A stretch of 64,000 nt of DNA from Pseudomonas hefeiensis. Lineage in GTDB: Bacteria; Pseudomonadota; Gammaproteobacteria; Pseudomonadales; Pseudomonadaceae. Positions 9,173-18,588 of this stretch are shown here, piece by piece. Each line of letters begins with the position of its first letter. The stretch's first letter is position 1. A program made the position numbers and the translations under genes. The notes below the pieces were generated by a model. The model was not told where the DNA came from and did no database searches. It was given only the letters and a program-made list of their open reading frames with translations. Where the stretch lies: positions 5,208,001 to 5,272,000 of the forward strand of contig NZ_CP117449.1 in NCBI RefSeq assembly GCF_030687835.1, given 5' to 3'.

Positions 9173-10486
9173 ATGACAACGACCACTTGCAACGAAGCTG
9201 TGTCTGCCCAGCCGACGAACTCCGCCACCCGCGTGGCGACCGCAAGTTTCATCGGCACTGCCATCGAGTTCTATGACTTCTACGTCTACGCCACGGCTGC
9301 GGCCCTGGTGATCGGGCCGGTGTTCTTCCCACAAACCTCAGGCACGGCACAAATGCTGTCGTCCTTCCTGACGTTCGGCATCGCATTCCTCGCTCGTCCA
9401 TTGGGCTCGGCGCTGTTTGGCCACTTCGGCGACCGGATCGGGCGCAAGTCCACGCTGGTGGCGTCCCTGCTGCTGATGGGGGTGTGTACCACGCTTATTG
9501 GTGTGCTGCCCGGTTACGCCAGTATTGGCGCCTGGGCGCCGATCCTGTTGTGCGTGCTGCGTTTTGGCCAGGGGCTGGGCCTGGGCGGTGAGTGGGGCGG
9601 CGCGGCGTTGCTCGCCACCGAGAATGCGCCCGAAGGCAAACGCGCCTGGTTCGGCATGTTTCCCCAACTGGGTCCCTCGATCGGTTTTCTGGCGGCCAAC
9701 GGGCTGTTCCTGACCCTGGCCATGACCCTGGACGACGAGCAGTTCCGTTCCTGGGGTTGGCGGATTCCGTTCCTGCTCAGTGCGGTACTGGTGATCGTCG
9801 GCCTCTATGTGCGACTCAAGCTTCATGAAACACCCGTATTTGCCGATGCCATGGCCCGCCAGGAACGGGTGAAGGTCCCGCTGGTCGAGCTGTTCAGCCA
9901 GTACTGGGCGCCGACGTTGCTGGGTGCCGCGGCGATGGTGGTGTGTTATGCGCTGTTCTACATCTCGACCGTGTTTTCCCTGAGCTACGGCGTGTCCACC
10001 CTCGGCTATAGCCGCGAAACCTTCCTCGGCCTGCTGTGCTTTGCGGTGCTGTTCATGGCTGCCGCGACGCCGCTGTCGGCCTGGGCCAGCGACCGCTACG
10101 GGCGCAAACCGATCCTGATCATCGGGGGGGTGCTGGCGATTGCCTCGGGTTTCCTCATGGAACCCTTGCTGACCCAGGGCACGACCTGGGGCGTGGCGCT
10201 GTTCCTGTGCATCGAGCTGTTTCTGATGGGCGTGACCTTCGCCCCCATGGGCGCCTTGCTACCGGAACTGTTCCCCACCCATGTGCGCTATACCGGCGCC
10301 TCGGCCGCCTACAACCTGGGCGGCATCGTCGGCGCATCGGCCGCCCCGTTCTTTGCCCAGAAACTGGTGGCGATGGGCGGTTTGAGCTACGTCGGCGGTT
10401 ATGTCTCGGGGGCTGCTGTGCTCAGCGTCATCGCGGTGCTGTGCCTGAAAGAGACGCGGCATAACGATTTGAACAGGGTCGCCTGA
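9173..10486 (+). CDS. MFS transporter, metabolite:H+ symporter (MHS) type
   Basis: Inner-membrane proton symporter of the MHS family, which takes up small organic acids or osmolytes; the substrate cannot be told from sequence. The 437-aa protein shows twelve hydrophobic segments, the family's N-terminal GTAIEFYDFYVYATAAALV stretch and the loop 2-3 MFS motif GHFGDRIGRK. The ATG at 9173 is preferred (AGGGATAACTGC upstream); an in-frame ATG at 9152 would add seven residues. It stands alone, between the CBS gene and lon. Confidence 0.85.
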   Translation: MTTTTCNEAVSAQPTNSATRVATASFIGTAIEFYDFYVYATAAALVIGPVFFPQTSGTAQMLSSFLTFGIAFLARPLGSALFGHFGDRIGRKSTLVASLLLMGVCTTLIGVLPGYASIGAWAPILLCVLRFGQGLGLGGEWGGAALLATENAPEGKRAWFGMFPQLGPSIGFLAANGLFLTLAMTLDDEQFRSWGWRIPFLLSAVLVIVGLYVRLKLHETPVFADAMARQERVKVPLVELFSQYWAPTLLGAAAMVVCYALFYISTVFSLSYGVSTLGYSRETFLGLLCFAVLFMAAATPLSAWASDRYGRKPILIIGGVLAIASGFLMEPLLTQGTTWGVALFLCIELFLMGVTFAPMGALLPELFPTHVRYTGASAAYNLGGIVGASAAPFFAQKLVAMGGLSYVGGYVSGAAVLSVIAVLCLKETRHNDLNRVA

Positions 10487-10636
10487 ACCATCGGTGCGGG
10501 TCAGGCAACAGGCCCGCACCGAACCTGTCACAAGGCTGAAGGCCTTGCAATGAAATAACAGCTAACAATCGCCCACCATTGAAACCACCCCTCGCCTGCC
10601 CCATCTAAGACCCATACTCCATTGCGCAGGTGCCCC

Positions 10637-13051
10637 ATGAGCGACCAGCACTCTACTGAAGCCACGAACGATTACGCCGACCCCGAACACATCGAACATA
10701 CCTCCTCCGGCACCGGCCTGGCCCTGCCCGGCCAAAACTTGCCGGACAAGGTCTACATCATTCCCATCCACAATCGCCCGTTCTTCCCGGCTCAGGTGCT
10801 GCCGGTCATTGTCAATGAGGAGCCCTGGGCCGAAACCCTGGAACTGGTCGCCAAATCCGAACACCATTCCCTGGCGCTGTTTTTCATGGACTCGCCCCAG
10901 GAAGATCCGCGCCACTTCGACACCTCCGCGCTGCCGCTGTACGGCACGCTGGTCAAGGTGCACCACGCCAGTCGCGAAGCCGGCAAACTGCAGTTCGTTG
11001 CCCAAGGCCTGACCCGCGTACGCATCCGCACCTGGCTCAAGCACCATCGCCCACCGTACCTGGTGGAAGTCGAATACCCGCACCAGCCAAGCGAGCCGAC
11101 CGACGAGGTCAAGGCCTATGGCATGGCGTTGATCAATGCGATCAAGGAACTGCTCCCGCTCAATCCGCTGTACAGCGAAGAGCTGAAGAACTATCTCAAC
11201 CGCTTCAGCCCCAACGACCCGTCGCCCCTGACCGACTTTGCCGCTGCGCTCACCTCGGCCACCGGCAGTGAGTTGCAGGAAGTGCTCGATTGCGTCCCGA
11301 TGCTCAAGCGCATGGAAAAAGTGCTGCCAATGCTGCGCAAGGAAGTTGAAGTCGCGCGGCTGCAGAAGGAGATTTCTGCCGAGGTCAACAACAAGATCGG
11401 CGAACATCAGCGCGAATTCTTCCTCAAGGAGCAGTTGAAGGTCATTCAGCAGGAGCTGGGGCTGACCAAGGACGATCGCAGCGCCGATCTCGAACAATTC
11501 GAGCAACGGCTGGAGGGCAAGGACCTGCCGGCCCAGGCGCAAAAGCGCATCGAAGAGGAAATGAACAAGCTCTCGATCCTGGAGACCGGCTCGCCGGAAT
11601 ACGCCGTCACCCGTAATTACCTCGACTGGGCAACGTCAGTGCCGTGGGGCGTCTATGGCCAGGACAAGCTCGACCTCAAGCACGCGCGCAAGGTGCTCGA
11701 CCAGCACCATGCCGGGCTGGGGGACATCAAGGACCGCATCCTCGAGTTTCTTGCGGTGGGTGCCTATAAAGGCGAAATCAGCGGTTCTATCGTGCTGCTG
11801 GTGGGGCCGCCGGGGGTGGGCAAGACCAGCGTCGGCAAATCCATCGCCGAAACCCTGGGTCGGCCGTTTTACCGCTTCAGCGTCGGCGGCATGCGCGATG
11901 AAGCCGAAATCAAGGGCCATCGGCGTACCTACATCGGCGCTCAACCGGGCAAGCTGGTACAGGCCCTCAAGGACGTCGAAGTGATGAACCCGGTGATCAT
12001 GCTCGACGAGATCGACAAGATGGGCCAGAGCTACCAGGGCGATCCGGCCTCGGCCTTGTTGGAGACCCTCGACCCGGAACAGAACGTCGAATTCCTCGAT
12101 CACTATCTGGACCTGCGCCTGGACCTGTCGAAAGTGCTCTTCGTGTGCACCGCCAACACCCTGGACTCGATCCCCGGCCCACTGCTGGACCGGATGGAAG
12201 TGATTCGCCTGTCGGGCTATATCACCGAAGAGAAGGTCGCCATCGCCAAGCGCCATTTGTGGCCCAAACAACTGGCCAAGGCCGGCGTGTCCAAAGGCAG
12301 CCTGAATATCACCGACAGCGCCCTCAAGGCCCTGATCGACGGTTATGCCCGTGAGGCCGGGGTGCGACAGCTGGAGAAACAGCTGGGCAAGCTGGTGCGC
12401 AAGGCGGTGATGAAGCTGATCGACGACCCGAAAGCCGTGATCAAGCTCGGGCCCAAGGACCTTGAGGCCTCCCTGGGCAAGCCGGTGTTCCGCAACGAGC
12501 AAGTGCTGTCCGGCATCGGTGTGATTACCGGCCTGGCCTGGACCAGCATGGGCGGCGCGACTCTGCCGATCGAAGCGACGCGCATCCACACGCTCAATCG
12601 CGGCTTCAAGCTCACCGGGCAACTGGGGGAGGTGATGAAAGAATCAGCGGAAATCGCCCACAGCTACGTCAGCTCGCATTTGAAGCAATTTGGCGGCGAT
12701 CCGAAGTTCTTCGACGAAGCCTTCGTTCACTTGCACGTACCGGAAGGCGCCACCCCCAAGGACGGCCCGAGTGCCGGGGTGACCATGGCCAGCGCTCTGC
12801 TGTCCCTGGCCCGCAACCAGCCGCCGAAAAAAGGCGTGGCCATGACCGGCGAACTGACCCTCACCGGGCACGTGCTGCCGATTGGCGGGGTGCGCGAGAA
12901 AGTGATCGCGGCGCGACGGCAGAAAATCAATGAGTTGATCCTGCCGGAAGCCAACCGGGGCAACTTCGAAGAACTGCCGGACTATCTCAAGGAAGGCGTC
13001 ACGGTGCACTTTGCCAAGCGCTTTGCCGATGTGGCCAAGATATTGTTCTGA
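10637..13051 (+). CDS. lon: ATP-dependent Lon protease (endopeptidase La)
   Basis: Lon unfolds and degrades damaged or regulatory proteins in the cytoplasm. The 804-aa product has an N-terminal substrate-binding domain (about 40-245), a long coiled-coil linker, the AAA+ module with Walker A GPPGVGKT at 390-397, and the protease domain with the Ser712-Lys755 dyad (DGPSAG; REKV). The ATG at 10637 has an AGG 6 bp upstream; the upstream TTG at 10622 is less likely. Pseudomonads usually encode two Lon proteins, and the N-terminus here differs from the canonical clpX-linked one, so this may be the second copy (inference). Confidence 0.93.
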   Translation: MSDQHSTEATNDYADPEHIEHTSSGTGLALPGQNLPDKVYIIPIHNRPFFPAQVLPVIVNEEPWAETLELVAKSEHHSLALFFMDSPQEDPRHFDTSALPLYGTLVKVHHASREAGKLQFVAQGLTRVRIRTWLKHHRPPYLVEVEYPHQPSEPTDEVKAYGMALINAIKELLPLNPLYSEELKNYLNRFSPNDPSPLTDFAAALTSATGSELQEVLDCVPMLKRMEKVLPMLRKEVEVARLQKEISAEVNNKIGEHQREFFLKEQLKVIQQELGLTKDDRSADLEQFEQRLEGKDLPAQAQKRIEEEMNKLSILETGSPEYAVTRNYLDWATSVPWGVYGQDKLDLKHARKVLDQHHAGLGDIKDRILEFLAVGAYKGEISGSIVLLVGPPGVGKTSVGKSIAETLGRPFYRFSVGGMRDEAEIKGHRRTYIGAQPGKLVQALKDVEVMNPVIMLDEIDKMGQSYQGDPASALLETLDPEQNVEFLDHYLDLRLDLSKVLFVCTANTLDSIPGPLLDRMEVIRLSGYITEEKVAIAKRHLWPKQLAKAGVSKGSLNITDSALKALIDGYAREAGVRQLEKQLGKLVRKAVMKLIDDPKAVIKLGPKDLEASLGKPVFRNEQVLSGIGVITGLAWTSMGGATLPIEATRIHTLNRGFKLTGQLGEVMKESAEIAHSYVSSHLKQFGGDPKFFDEAFVHLHVPEGATPKDGPSAGVTMASALLSLARNQPPKKGVAMTGELTLTGHVLPIGGVREKVIAARRQKINELILPEANRGNFEELPDYLKEGVTVHFAKRFADVAKILF

Positions 13052-13067
13052 TAGTCCTGTAGCGCCT

Positions 13068-13440
13068 GTGTGGGCCCCATCGCGGGCAAGCCTTGCTCCC
13101 ACAGAGATCAATGTCGCTCACAGATTGTGTGTGCAACCAAGATCCATTGTGGGAGCAAGGCTCCCACAGAGGTCAATGTCGCTCACAAACTTTGTGTGCA
13201 ACCAAAATCCATTGTGGGAGCAAGGCTTCCACAGAGGTTCAATGTCGCGCACAAACTTTGCGTGCAACCAAAATCCATTGTGGGAGCAAGGCTTCCACAG
13301 AGGTCAATGTCGCTCACAAACTTTGTGTGCAACCAAAATCCATTGTGGGAGCAAGGCTCCCACAGAGGTTCAATGTCGCTCACAAACTTTGCGTGCAACC
13401 AAAATCCATTGTGGGAGCAAGGCTTGCCCGCGATGGCGTC
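13068..13440. repeat. Tandem REP array with 65/66-bp period
   Basis: Five units start with CAATGTCG at 13109, 13174, 13240, 13305 and 13371, giving spacings 65, 66, 65 and 66. Each holds a GTGCAACCAA segment and a GTGGGAGCAAGGC(T)TCCCAC palindrome. Outer REP arms close the array (CGCGGGCAAGCCTTGCTCC near 13081 and its complement near 13410-13432). It fills the gap between lon and the inhibitor gene. Confidence 0.9.
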
Positions 13441-13523
13441 ATCAGCAACAACACATCCCCGCCTGACACACCCAGTAGCATCTTCGGTTATGCTCGCCGT
13501 TCGTCGTAAATGCCGGAGCCCTT

Positions 13524-13916
13524 ATGTCCCTCATCCGCCTGCTCGTCCCTTTCAGCCTTGCCCTGCTAAGCGCCTGTGCCACGCAACCGAAACACAACGT
13601 GACCGTGGAAAAACTGAGCCAGTGCCCGGTGCAGCTCACTAACGGGCAAAATCTGATCCTGAATTTGCCCAGTAACCCCAGCACCGGTTATCGCTGGGCG
13701 ATCCAGGATTCGGCCGGCGGCGTGCTGAAGGCCCTGGGGCCTGAGGTGTACCGCAACCCGGAAGACGCCGGCATCGTTGGCGCGGCGGGGGTGTCCACCT
13801 GGCGTTTCCAGGCATTTGCTGCCGGAACCGGTCGCTTGCGCCTGACTTATCAACAGCCCTGGGCACCCGAAGTGCCGCCGGTGGAAACCTTCGACTGCGC
13901 CATTTCGGTGAATTGA
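13524..13916 (+). CDS. Chagasin-type (I42) protease inhibitor lipoprotein
   Basis: A 130-aa protein with a lipoprotein signal (lipobox LLSAC, Cys18) and a chagasin-like beta domain. The NPSTGY motif at about residues 51-56 corresponds to the NPTTGY loop with which chagasin-family inhibitors block papain-like cysteine peptidases. A GVSTWRF segment and a final strand follow. It is the gene after lon on the same strand, but the repeat array between them makes co-transcription uncertain. Target enzymes are unknown; inhibition of a cysteine peptidase is inferred from the family. Confidence 0.78.
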   Translation: MSLIRLLVPFSLALLSACATQPKHNVTVEKLSQCPVQLTNGQNLILNLPSNPSTGYRWAIQDSAGGVLKALGPEVYRNPEDAGIVGAAGVSTWRFQAFAAGTGRLRLTYQQPWAPEVPPVETFDCAISVN

Positions 13917-13918
13917 TC

Positions 13919-14554
13919 GTGGGTTGGCTGATCCTTGCACTGATGGGCGCGGCCACCTATGTGTACGGGCTCACTGTGCATGCCACCCTGCTGTGCCTGC
14001 TGGTCAAGCCGATGCCGGTGCTGGCCCTGCTTGGCTGGCTGCACGATGCGCCACCCAGCGAATATCGACGCTGGATCAGCCTGGGACTGATTTTTTCGGT
14101 GGTGGGCGATGTGCTGCTGGCTTGGCCCGGGGACCTGTTCGTATTCGGCCTTGGCGCGTTTTTGCTGGCGCACCTGGCCTACCTGAAAGCCTACCTCAGC
14201 GACTGTCGCCGCCCGGCGTTGCTATCACTGGCCCTGGCATTGGGGCTTGGCGCAACCTTGCTAGGAATTCTGATATCGAGCGGTCTTGGGCCTTTGCTCG
14301 TCCCGGTGATTGTCTATGGTTTGGCCATCAGCGCCATGCTCTGGCGGGCGTTGGCACGACTGGGCACTGAAGTCCCGGAGCGTTCGGCCTGGCTGGCCGC
14401 TGCCGGGGCTCTGGCATTCGTGTTTTCTGACAGTTTGATTGGAATAAACCGGTTCGTGGCGCCCTTCCATGCCGCGCCTTATCTGATCATCGTCAGCTAT
14501 TGGCTGGGCCAGTGGGGCATTACCGCGTCGGCGTTCCCGCAAAAGCAGCATTGA
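13919..14554 (+). CDS. Lysoplasmalogenase-like (YhhN/TMEM86 family) membrane protein
   Basis: A 211-aa hydrophobic protein with about eight membrane segments and family motifs KPMPVLALL near the N-terminus, a GDVLLAW segment in the middle and a VFSDSLIGINRF segment near the C-terminus. Animal TMEM86 members hydrolyse lysoplasmalogen; the role of bacterial YhhN is not settled. The GTG at 13919 is chosen, two bases after the inhibitor gene's stop; a TTG at 13913 overlapping that stop is possible. The two genes are probably co-transcribed. Confidence 0.8.
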   Translation: MGWLILALMGAATYVYGLTVHATLLCLLVKPMPVLALLGWLHDAPPSEYRRWISLGLIFSVVGDVLLAWPGDLFVFGLGAFLLAHLAYLKAYLSDCRRPALLSLALALGLGATLLGILISSGLGPLLVPVIVYGLAISAMLWRALARLGTEVPERSAWLAAAGALAFVFSDSLIGINRFVAPFHAAPYLIIVSYWLGQWGITASAFPQKQH

Positions 14555-14565
14555 ACAGAGATTAA

Positions 14566-14684
14566 TGTAGGAGCAAGGCTTGCCCGCGATGAACGATAGT
14601 GCGGTCTTGCTGTAGACCGCGGTGCCTTTATCGCGGGCAAGCCTTGCTCCCACAGGCCTTGCTCCCACAAAGCTCGCTCCCAGA
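14566..14684. repeat. REP doublet
   Basis: Inverted arms (GGAGCAAGGCTTGCCCGCGATG and its complement) flank an inner CGGTCTT-GC-type stem, and two extra GCTCCCA half sites follow. It lies just upstream of cmoA. Confidence 0.8.
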
Positions 14685-14737
14685 GGTTTTTTGGTTAAAA
14701 TGCCGGCCTTTTCACCACCCATGCCGCTGGAACTGCC

Positions 14738-15481
14738 GTGAGCAAAGAACCCGATCGTCTATTCGCCCAGCCCCTGGCCCAGGTGCCTGACTTCGCTTTT
14801 AACGAGGACGTGGTGCGGGTGTTTCCGGACATGATCAAGCGTTCAGTACCAGGTTACCCGACCATCGTCGAAAACCTCGGCGTGCTCGCCGCGCAATTCG
14901 CCCAGCCCAATAGCGTGCTCTACGACCTGGGCTCGTCCCTGGGCGCGGTGACCCAGGCCCTGCGCCGTCATGTGCGCACCGACGGTTGCCGGGTGATTGC
15001 GGTGGATAACTCGGCGGCCATGGTCGAGCGCTGCCGCGAGTATCTTAACGGCCAGGACTCGATGTTCCAGGAGTTGCTCCCGGTTCAAGTGATAGAAGGC
15101 GACATTCTCGCCCTGACGTTCCAGCCGGCCTCGGTGGTAGCGCTGAACTTCACCCTGCAATTCATCGCGCCGGATCAGCGTACCGCCTTGTTGAGCCGCA
15201 TCCGCCAGTCCCTGCTGCCCGGCGGTGCGTTGATTCTCTCGGAGAAGCTGCGCTTTAACGATGAGCAAGAGCACGCGCTGCTCACCGACCTGCATGTGGC
15301 GTTCAAGCGCGCCAACGGCTACAGCGAGCTGGAAATCGCCCAAAAACGCAGCGCCATCGAAAACGTCATGAAGCCCGACAGTCTCGAAGAACACCGCGAA
15401 CGCCTGCTGGCGGCCGGCTTCTCGAAAGTCGTGCCGTGGTTCCAGTGTCTTAATTTTGCCTCGTTGATTGCCCTGCCATGA
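14738..15481 (+). CDS. cmoA: Carboxy-S-adenosyl-L-methionine synthase CmoA
   Basis: CmoA converts SAM and prephenate to carboxy-SAM, the donor for cmo5U at tRNA position 34. The 247-aa protein has a Rossmann methyltransferase fold with a [11 protein letters not shown] motif I near residue 67 and the [12 protein letters not shown] acidic loop. The start is GTG. Its stop overlaps the cmoB start (ATGA), so the pair is translationally coupled. Confidence 0.95.
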   Translation: MSKEPDRLFAQPLAQVPDFAFNEDVVRVFPDMIKRSVPGYPTIVENLGVLAAQFAQPNSVLYDLGSSLGAVTQALRRHVRTDGCRVIAVDNSAAMVERCREYLNGQDSMFQELLPVQVIEGDILALTFQPASVVALNFTLQFIAPDQRTALLSRIRQSLLPGGALILSEKLRFNDEQEHALLTDLHVAFKRANGYSELEIAQKRSAIENVMKPDSLEEHRERLLAAGFSKVVPWFQCLNFASLIALP

Positions 15482-16434
15482 TTGATCTGTCTCCCCTCGC
15501 TCGCCATCTGGCCGGCACCCCCCTGGCCGATTGGGCCGCGACGCTGCAAATGCAACTGGACACCAAAATGGAAAAGGGCCATGGCGACCTGGAGCGCTGG
15601 CAGAGCGCCCTTGATGCCTTGCCAGTGCTGCAACCGACCCGGGTCGACCTGCTGAACGGCCTGACCCTCGACACCGATTGCAGCGACGAAACCCGTGCAC
15701 AGATGCGAACCGCGCTGATGGGCCTGTCGCCATGGCGCAAAGGGCCTTTCGACCTGTTTGGCGTGCAGGTTGATACCGAATGGCGTTCGGACTGGAAGTG
15801 GTCGCGGGTGGCCCCGCACCTGGACCTTGTGGGCAAGCGCATTCTCGATGTGGGCTGTGGCAACGGTTATTACATGTGGCGGATGCTCGGTGCCGGTGCC
15901 GATACGGTGATCGGCGTCGACCCCAACTGGCTGTTCTTCTGCCAGTTCCAGGCGGTGCAGCGTTACCTCTCGCAGCCCAACGCCTGGCACCTGCCGTTTC
16001 CATTCGAAGCCCTGCCTCCGGAGCTGGAAGGCTTCGATACGGTGTTTTCCATGGGCGTGTTCTACCACCGTCGCTCGCCGATCGAGCATTTGCTGGCGCT
16101 CAAGGACTGCCTGGTCAAGGGTGGCGAACTGGTGCTGGAAACCCTGGTGATCGAAGGCGACGAACATCAGGTGCTGGTGCCCGAGGATCGCTATGCGCAG
16201 ATGCGTAACGTCTGGTTCCTGCCCTCGGTCCCAGCCCTGGAACGCTGGCTGCGCCGCGCCGGGTTCAGCGATGTGCGTTGCGTCGACGTGAGCATCACGA
16301 CGGTGGAAGAACAGCGCGGCACAGAGTGGATGAAATATCAGTCGCTGAGTGACTTTCTCGACCCCGCCGATCACAGCAAGACCATCGAAGGCCTGCCTGC
16401 GCCGATGCGGGCGGTGATTGTGGCGCGAAAATAA
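15478..16434 (+). CDS. cmoB: tRNA U34 carboxymethyltransferase CmoB
   Basis: CmoB transfers the carboxymethyl group from carboxy-SAM to 5-hydroxyuridine at the wobble position of tRNAs. The 318-aa protein has the family's N-terminal extension ([18 protein letters not shown]) and a methyltransferase core with [12 protein letters not shown] near residue 120. It forms a two-gene operon with cmoA. Confidence 0.95.
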   Translation: MIDLSPLARHLAGTPLADWAATLQMQLDTKMEKGHGDLERWQSALDALPVLQPTRVDLLNGLTLDTDCSDETRAQMRTALMGLSPWRKGPFDLFGVQVDTEWRSDWKWSRVAPHLDLVGKRILDVGCGNGYYMWRMLGAGADTVIGVDPNWLFFCQFQAVQRYLSQPNAWHLPFPFEALPPELEGFDTVFSMGVFYHRRSPIEHLLALKDCLVKGGELVLETLVIEGDEHQVLVPEDRYAQMRNVWFLPSVPALERWLRRAGFSDVRCVDVSITTVEEQRGTEWMKYQSLSDFLDPADHSKTIEGLPAPMRAVIVARK

Positions 16435-16471
16435 ATCTCCCCCCCTGTGTGCGAGCTTCTGTGGGAATGAA

Positions 16472-16560
16472 CGTGGGAGCAAGGCTTGCCCGCGATGGCG
16501 GCACCGCGGTCTATAGCAAGACCGCGTTATCGTTCATCGCGGGCAAGCCTTGCTCCCACA
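16472..16560. repeat. REP doublet
   Basis: Outer arms GTGGGAGCAAGGCTTGCC / GGCAAGCCTTGCTCCCAC enclose a second stem GCGGTCT/AGACCGC. It lies between the convergent cmoB and tadA and may serve as a bidirectional stop. Confidence 0.85.
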
Positions 16561-16590
16561 GAGATTCACTCCCACATTAGGGGGACGGTG

Positions 16591-17088
16591 TCAGTCTTGG
16601 GATTTGGCTCTTCGGGCCTTGAAGAACTCGCTCAGCACAGCACTGCACTCTTCAGCCAGCACCCCGCCCTCGAACATCACCCGATGATTCAGAAAACCCT
16701 GGCTAAAAAATTGCCCCTGGCTTTGCACAATGCCGGCCTTGGGCTCCAGGGCGCCATAGACGACCCGGGCGATGCGCGAGTGGACGATGAGGCCGGCGCA
16801 CATGCTGCAGGGCTCCAGGGTCACGTAGAGAGTGCTGCCGGGCAGACGATAGTTGCTCACGGCCTGGGCGGCGGCGCGGATGGCGACCATTTCCGCGTGG
16901 GCGCTGGGGTCGTGGCCGCTGATCGGGCAATTGAAGCCGCGCCCGATGATCTCACCGTCCTGTACCAGCACCGCGCCCACCGGCACTTCACCCAAGGCTG
17001 CGCCTTGCTCAGCGAGGGCCAGGGCTTGGCGCATGAAATCCTGGTCACGGCTGCGATCAATGATCCGGGCAGGACGAATCTGGCGCAT
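16591..17088 (-). CDS. tadA: tRNA-specific adenosine deaminase TadA
   Basis: TadA deaminates A34 to inosine in tRNA-Arg(ACG). The 165-aa protein is a cytidine-deaminase-fold zinc enzyme with HAE at 64-66 and PCSMC (Cys94, Cys97). The ATG at 17086-17088 overlaps the multicopper oxidase stop (ATGA), so translation is probably coupled. The open frame runs further upstream inside the oxidase gene but those residues do not fit the family. Confidence 0.94.
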   Translation of the reverse strand: MRQIRPARIIDRSRDQDFMRQALALAEQGAALGEVPVGAVLVQDGEIIGRGFNCPISGHDPSAHAEMVAIRAAAQAVSNYRLPGSTLYVTLEPCSMCAGLIVHSRIARVVYGALEPKAGIVQSQGQFFSQGFLNHRVMFEGGVLAEECSAVLSEFFKARRAKSQD

Positions 17089-18464
17089 CACGCCACCTCG
17101 ATGGCGGCCATCAGGCCGGTTTCCATGTGGTCGATCACGTGGCAGTGGAACATCCACACCCCTGGGTTATCCGCCACCAGCGCCACCTGCGCCCGCTCAT
17201 TCTTGCCCAGCAGGTAGGTGTCGGTGAAATACGGGATGACCTTGTGCCGGTTGGACGCAATCACCTTGAAGCTCATGCCGTGCAAATGGATCGGATGCTG
17301 GTACTGAGTCATGTTCTTCAATTCGAGAATGTAGCTCTGGCCCTTTTTCAGCGTAGCAATCGGCCGATCGGCGCAGGTCTTGTCGGTGATGTCCCAAGCC
17401 TGGCCGTTGATCTGCCACAAACTCGGTGGTTTGCCGTTGTCGACATTGACCGACACCGAACCGACCCACTCGAAATTGAAGTTGAGTTTCTCGGCATTGG
17501 CCAGGTCTGGCTCGGCCACCGGGTTAGGTGGCAGCGCGGGCGGCCACTGGGCCGGCGCCTCGTTGTTGGGCACGGAGCGCAAAGTGCCCAGCCGCACCGG
17601 ACCATTGCGCAAAGACAACTCCTCCCCGGCTGCCGGCGCCTTGATCGCCAGACAAATGCGCATGCCCGGGCCCAGCCAGTATTCCTTGCCCAACGGGCGC
17701 GGCGCGACAGGGTTGCCGTCCAGGGCGTAGATCTGCGCCTCGACGCCAGGAATGTTGATGCGGTAGGTCAGGGTATTGTCCAGGTTCAGCAAGCGTACCC
17801 GGGTGATCTGTCCGGCTGGCAGATCAATCACCGGCAGCGGCACACCGTTGATGGTCGACAGACGCCCGGCCGTCCCGCCACGGGCTGCTTCACGGGGAAT
17901 GCTGAAGGCGACGAACTCGCCCCGCTCATCCACATGCCAGTTCTTGAGGCTGAGGGTTTGTTCGTATTTAAAGCCGGTGGGCTCACGCTCTTCGACAATC
18001 AAGGGCCCAACAAGCCCGCGACCGAGTTCTTCGCTGCTGTTGACGTGAGGGTGATACCAATAGCTGCCGGCGTCCGGCACGCGGAACTTGTAATCGAAGT
18101 ACTCACCCGGCAGCACCGGCAATTGCGAGACATACGGCACGCCGTCCATCTCCAGCGGCAGGCGGATCCCGTGCCAGTGAATGGTGGTCGCGACCGGTAA
18201 GTGATTGATGAAGCGTACCCGCAGCCATTCACCCTGACGAACCCGCAACTCGGTGCCCGGCGCCGACGGACCAAAGGCCCAGGCCTGGGTCTTGTGCCCG
18301 GCCACCAGCTCCACGTCCAAGGGCGCTGCGATCAGCTCATAGTCGTGACCGGCCTCGGCATCGGCCATCTTGCCCAACCAATACCGCGATGCGCCCCCCG
18401 CACCCACGCCAACGACAACAAGACCGGCCAGGCCACCGAGTATTTGGCGACGGGTAAAGGACAT
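17088..18464 (-). CDS. Multicopper oxidase, Tat-exported
   Basis: A 458-aa laccase/CueO-type oxidase. The N-terminus SFTRRQILGG is a twin-arginine signal, so export is folded to the periplasm. Copper motifs are present: HWHG 96-99, HPH 138-140, HPIHLHG 390-396 and HCHxxxH 440-446. The last makes the His-Cys-His link between type 1 and type 3 copper. Substrate is unknown; copper tolerance or metal oxidation is inferred. The ATG at 18464 has a GAGGTG 8 bp upstream. It directly precedes and overlaps tadA, an unusual partner. Confidence 0.9.
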   Translation of the reverse strand: MSFTRRQILGGLAGLVVVGVGAGGASRYWLGKMADAEAGHDYELIAAPLDVELVAGHKTQAWAFGPSAPGTELRVRQGEWLRVRFINHLPVATTIHWHGIRLPLEMDGVPYVSQLPVLPGEYFDYKFRVPDAGSYWYHPHVNSSEELGRGLVGPLIVEEREPTGFKYEQTLSLKNWHVDERGEFVAFSIPREAARGGTAGRLSTINGVPLPVIDLPAGQITRVRLLNLDNTLTYRINIPGVEAQIYALDGNPVAPRPLGKEYWLGPGMRICLAIKAPAAGEELSLRNGPVRLGTLRSVPNNEAPAQWPPALPPNPVAEPDLANAEKLNFNFEWVGSVSVNVDNGKPPSLWQINGQAWDITDKTCADRPIATLKKGQSYILELKNMTQYQHPIHLHGMSFKVIASNRHKVIPYFTDTYLLGKNERAQVALVADNPGVWMFHCHVIDHMETGLMAAIEVA

Positions 18465-18588
18465 GAAGCTATCACCTCTTGAATCTGCGGCGGACCATGG
18501 GGCCCGCAAAAGGCGAATACGATACACCCGCAATTGAGAAATATTAAGTGAAGTATTGTCGCGCCACCCGCTTGAACACTGATGGCCG

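Noticed and set aside
13068-13440. CRISPR array
   Set aside because: Units repeat over their whole length, including the would-be spacers, and are built on REP palindromes. No cas gene nearby.
13070-13642. 190-aa frame through the lon-downstream array
   Set aside because: It is the translation of repeated DNA (period near 65 bp) and overlaps the inhibitor gene.
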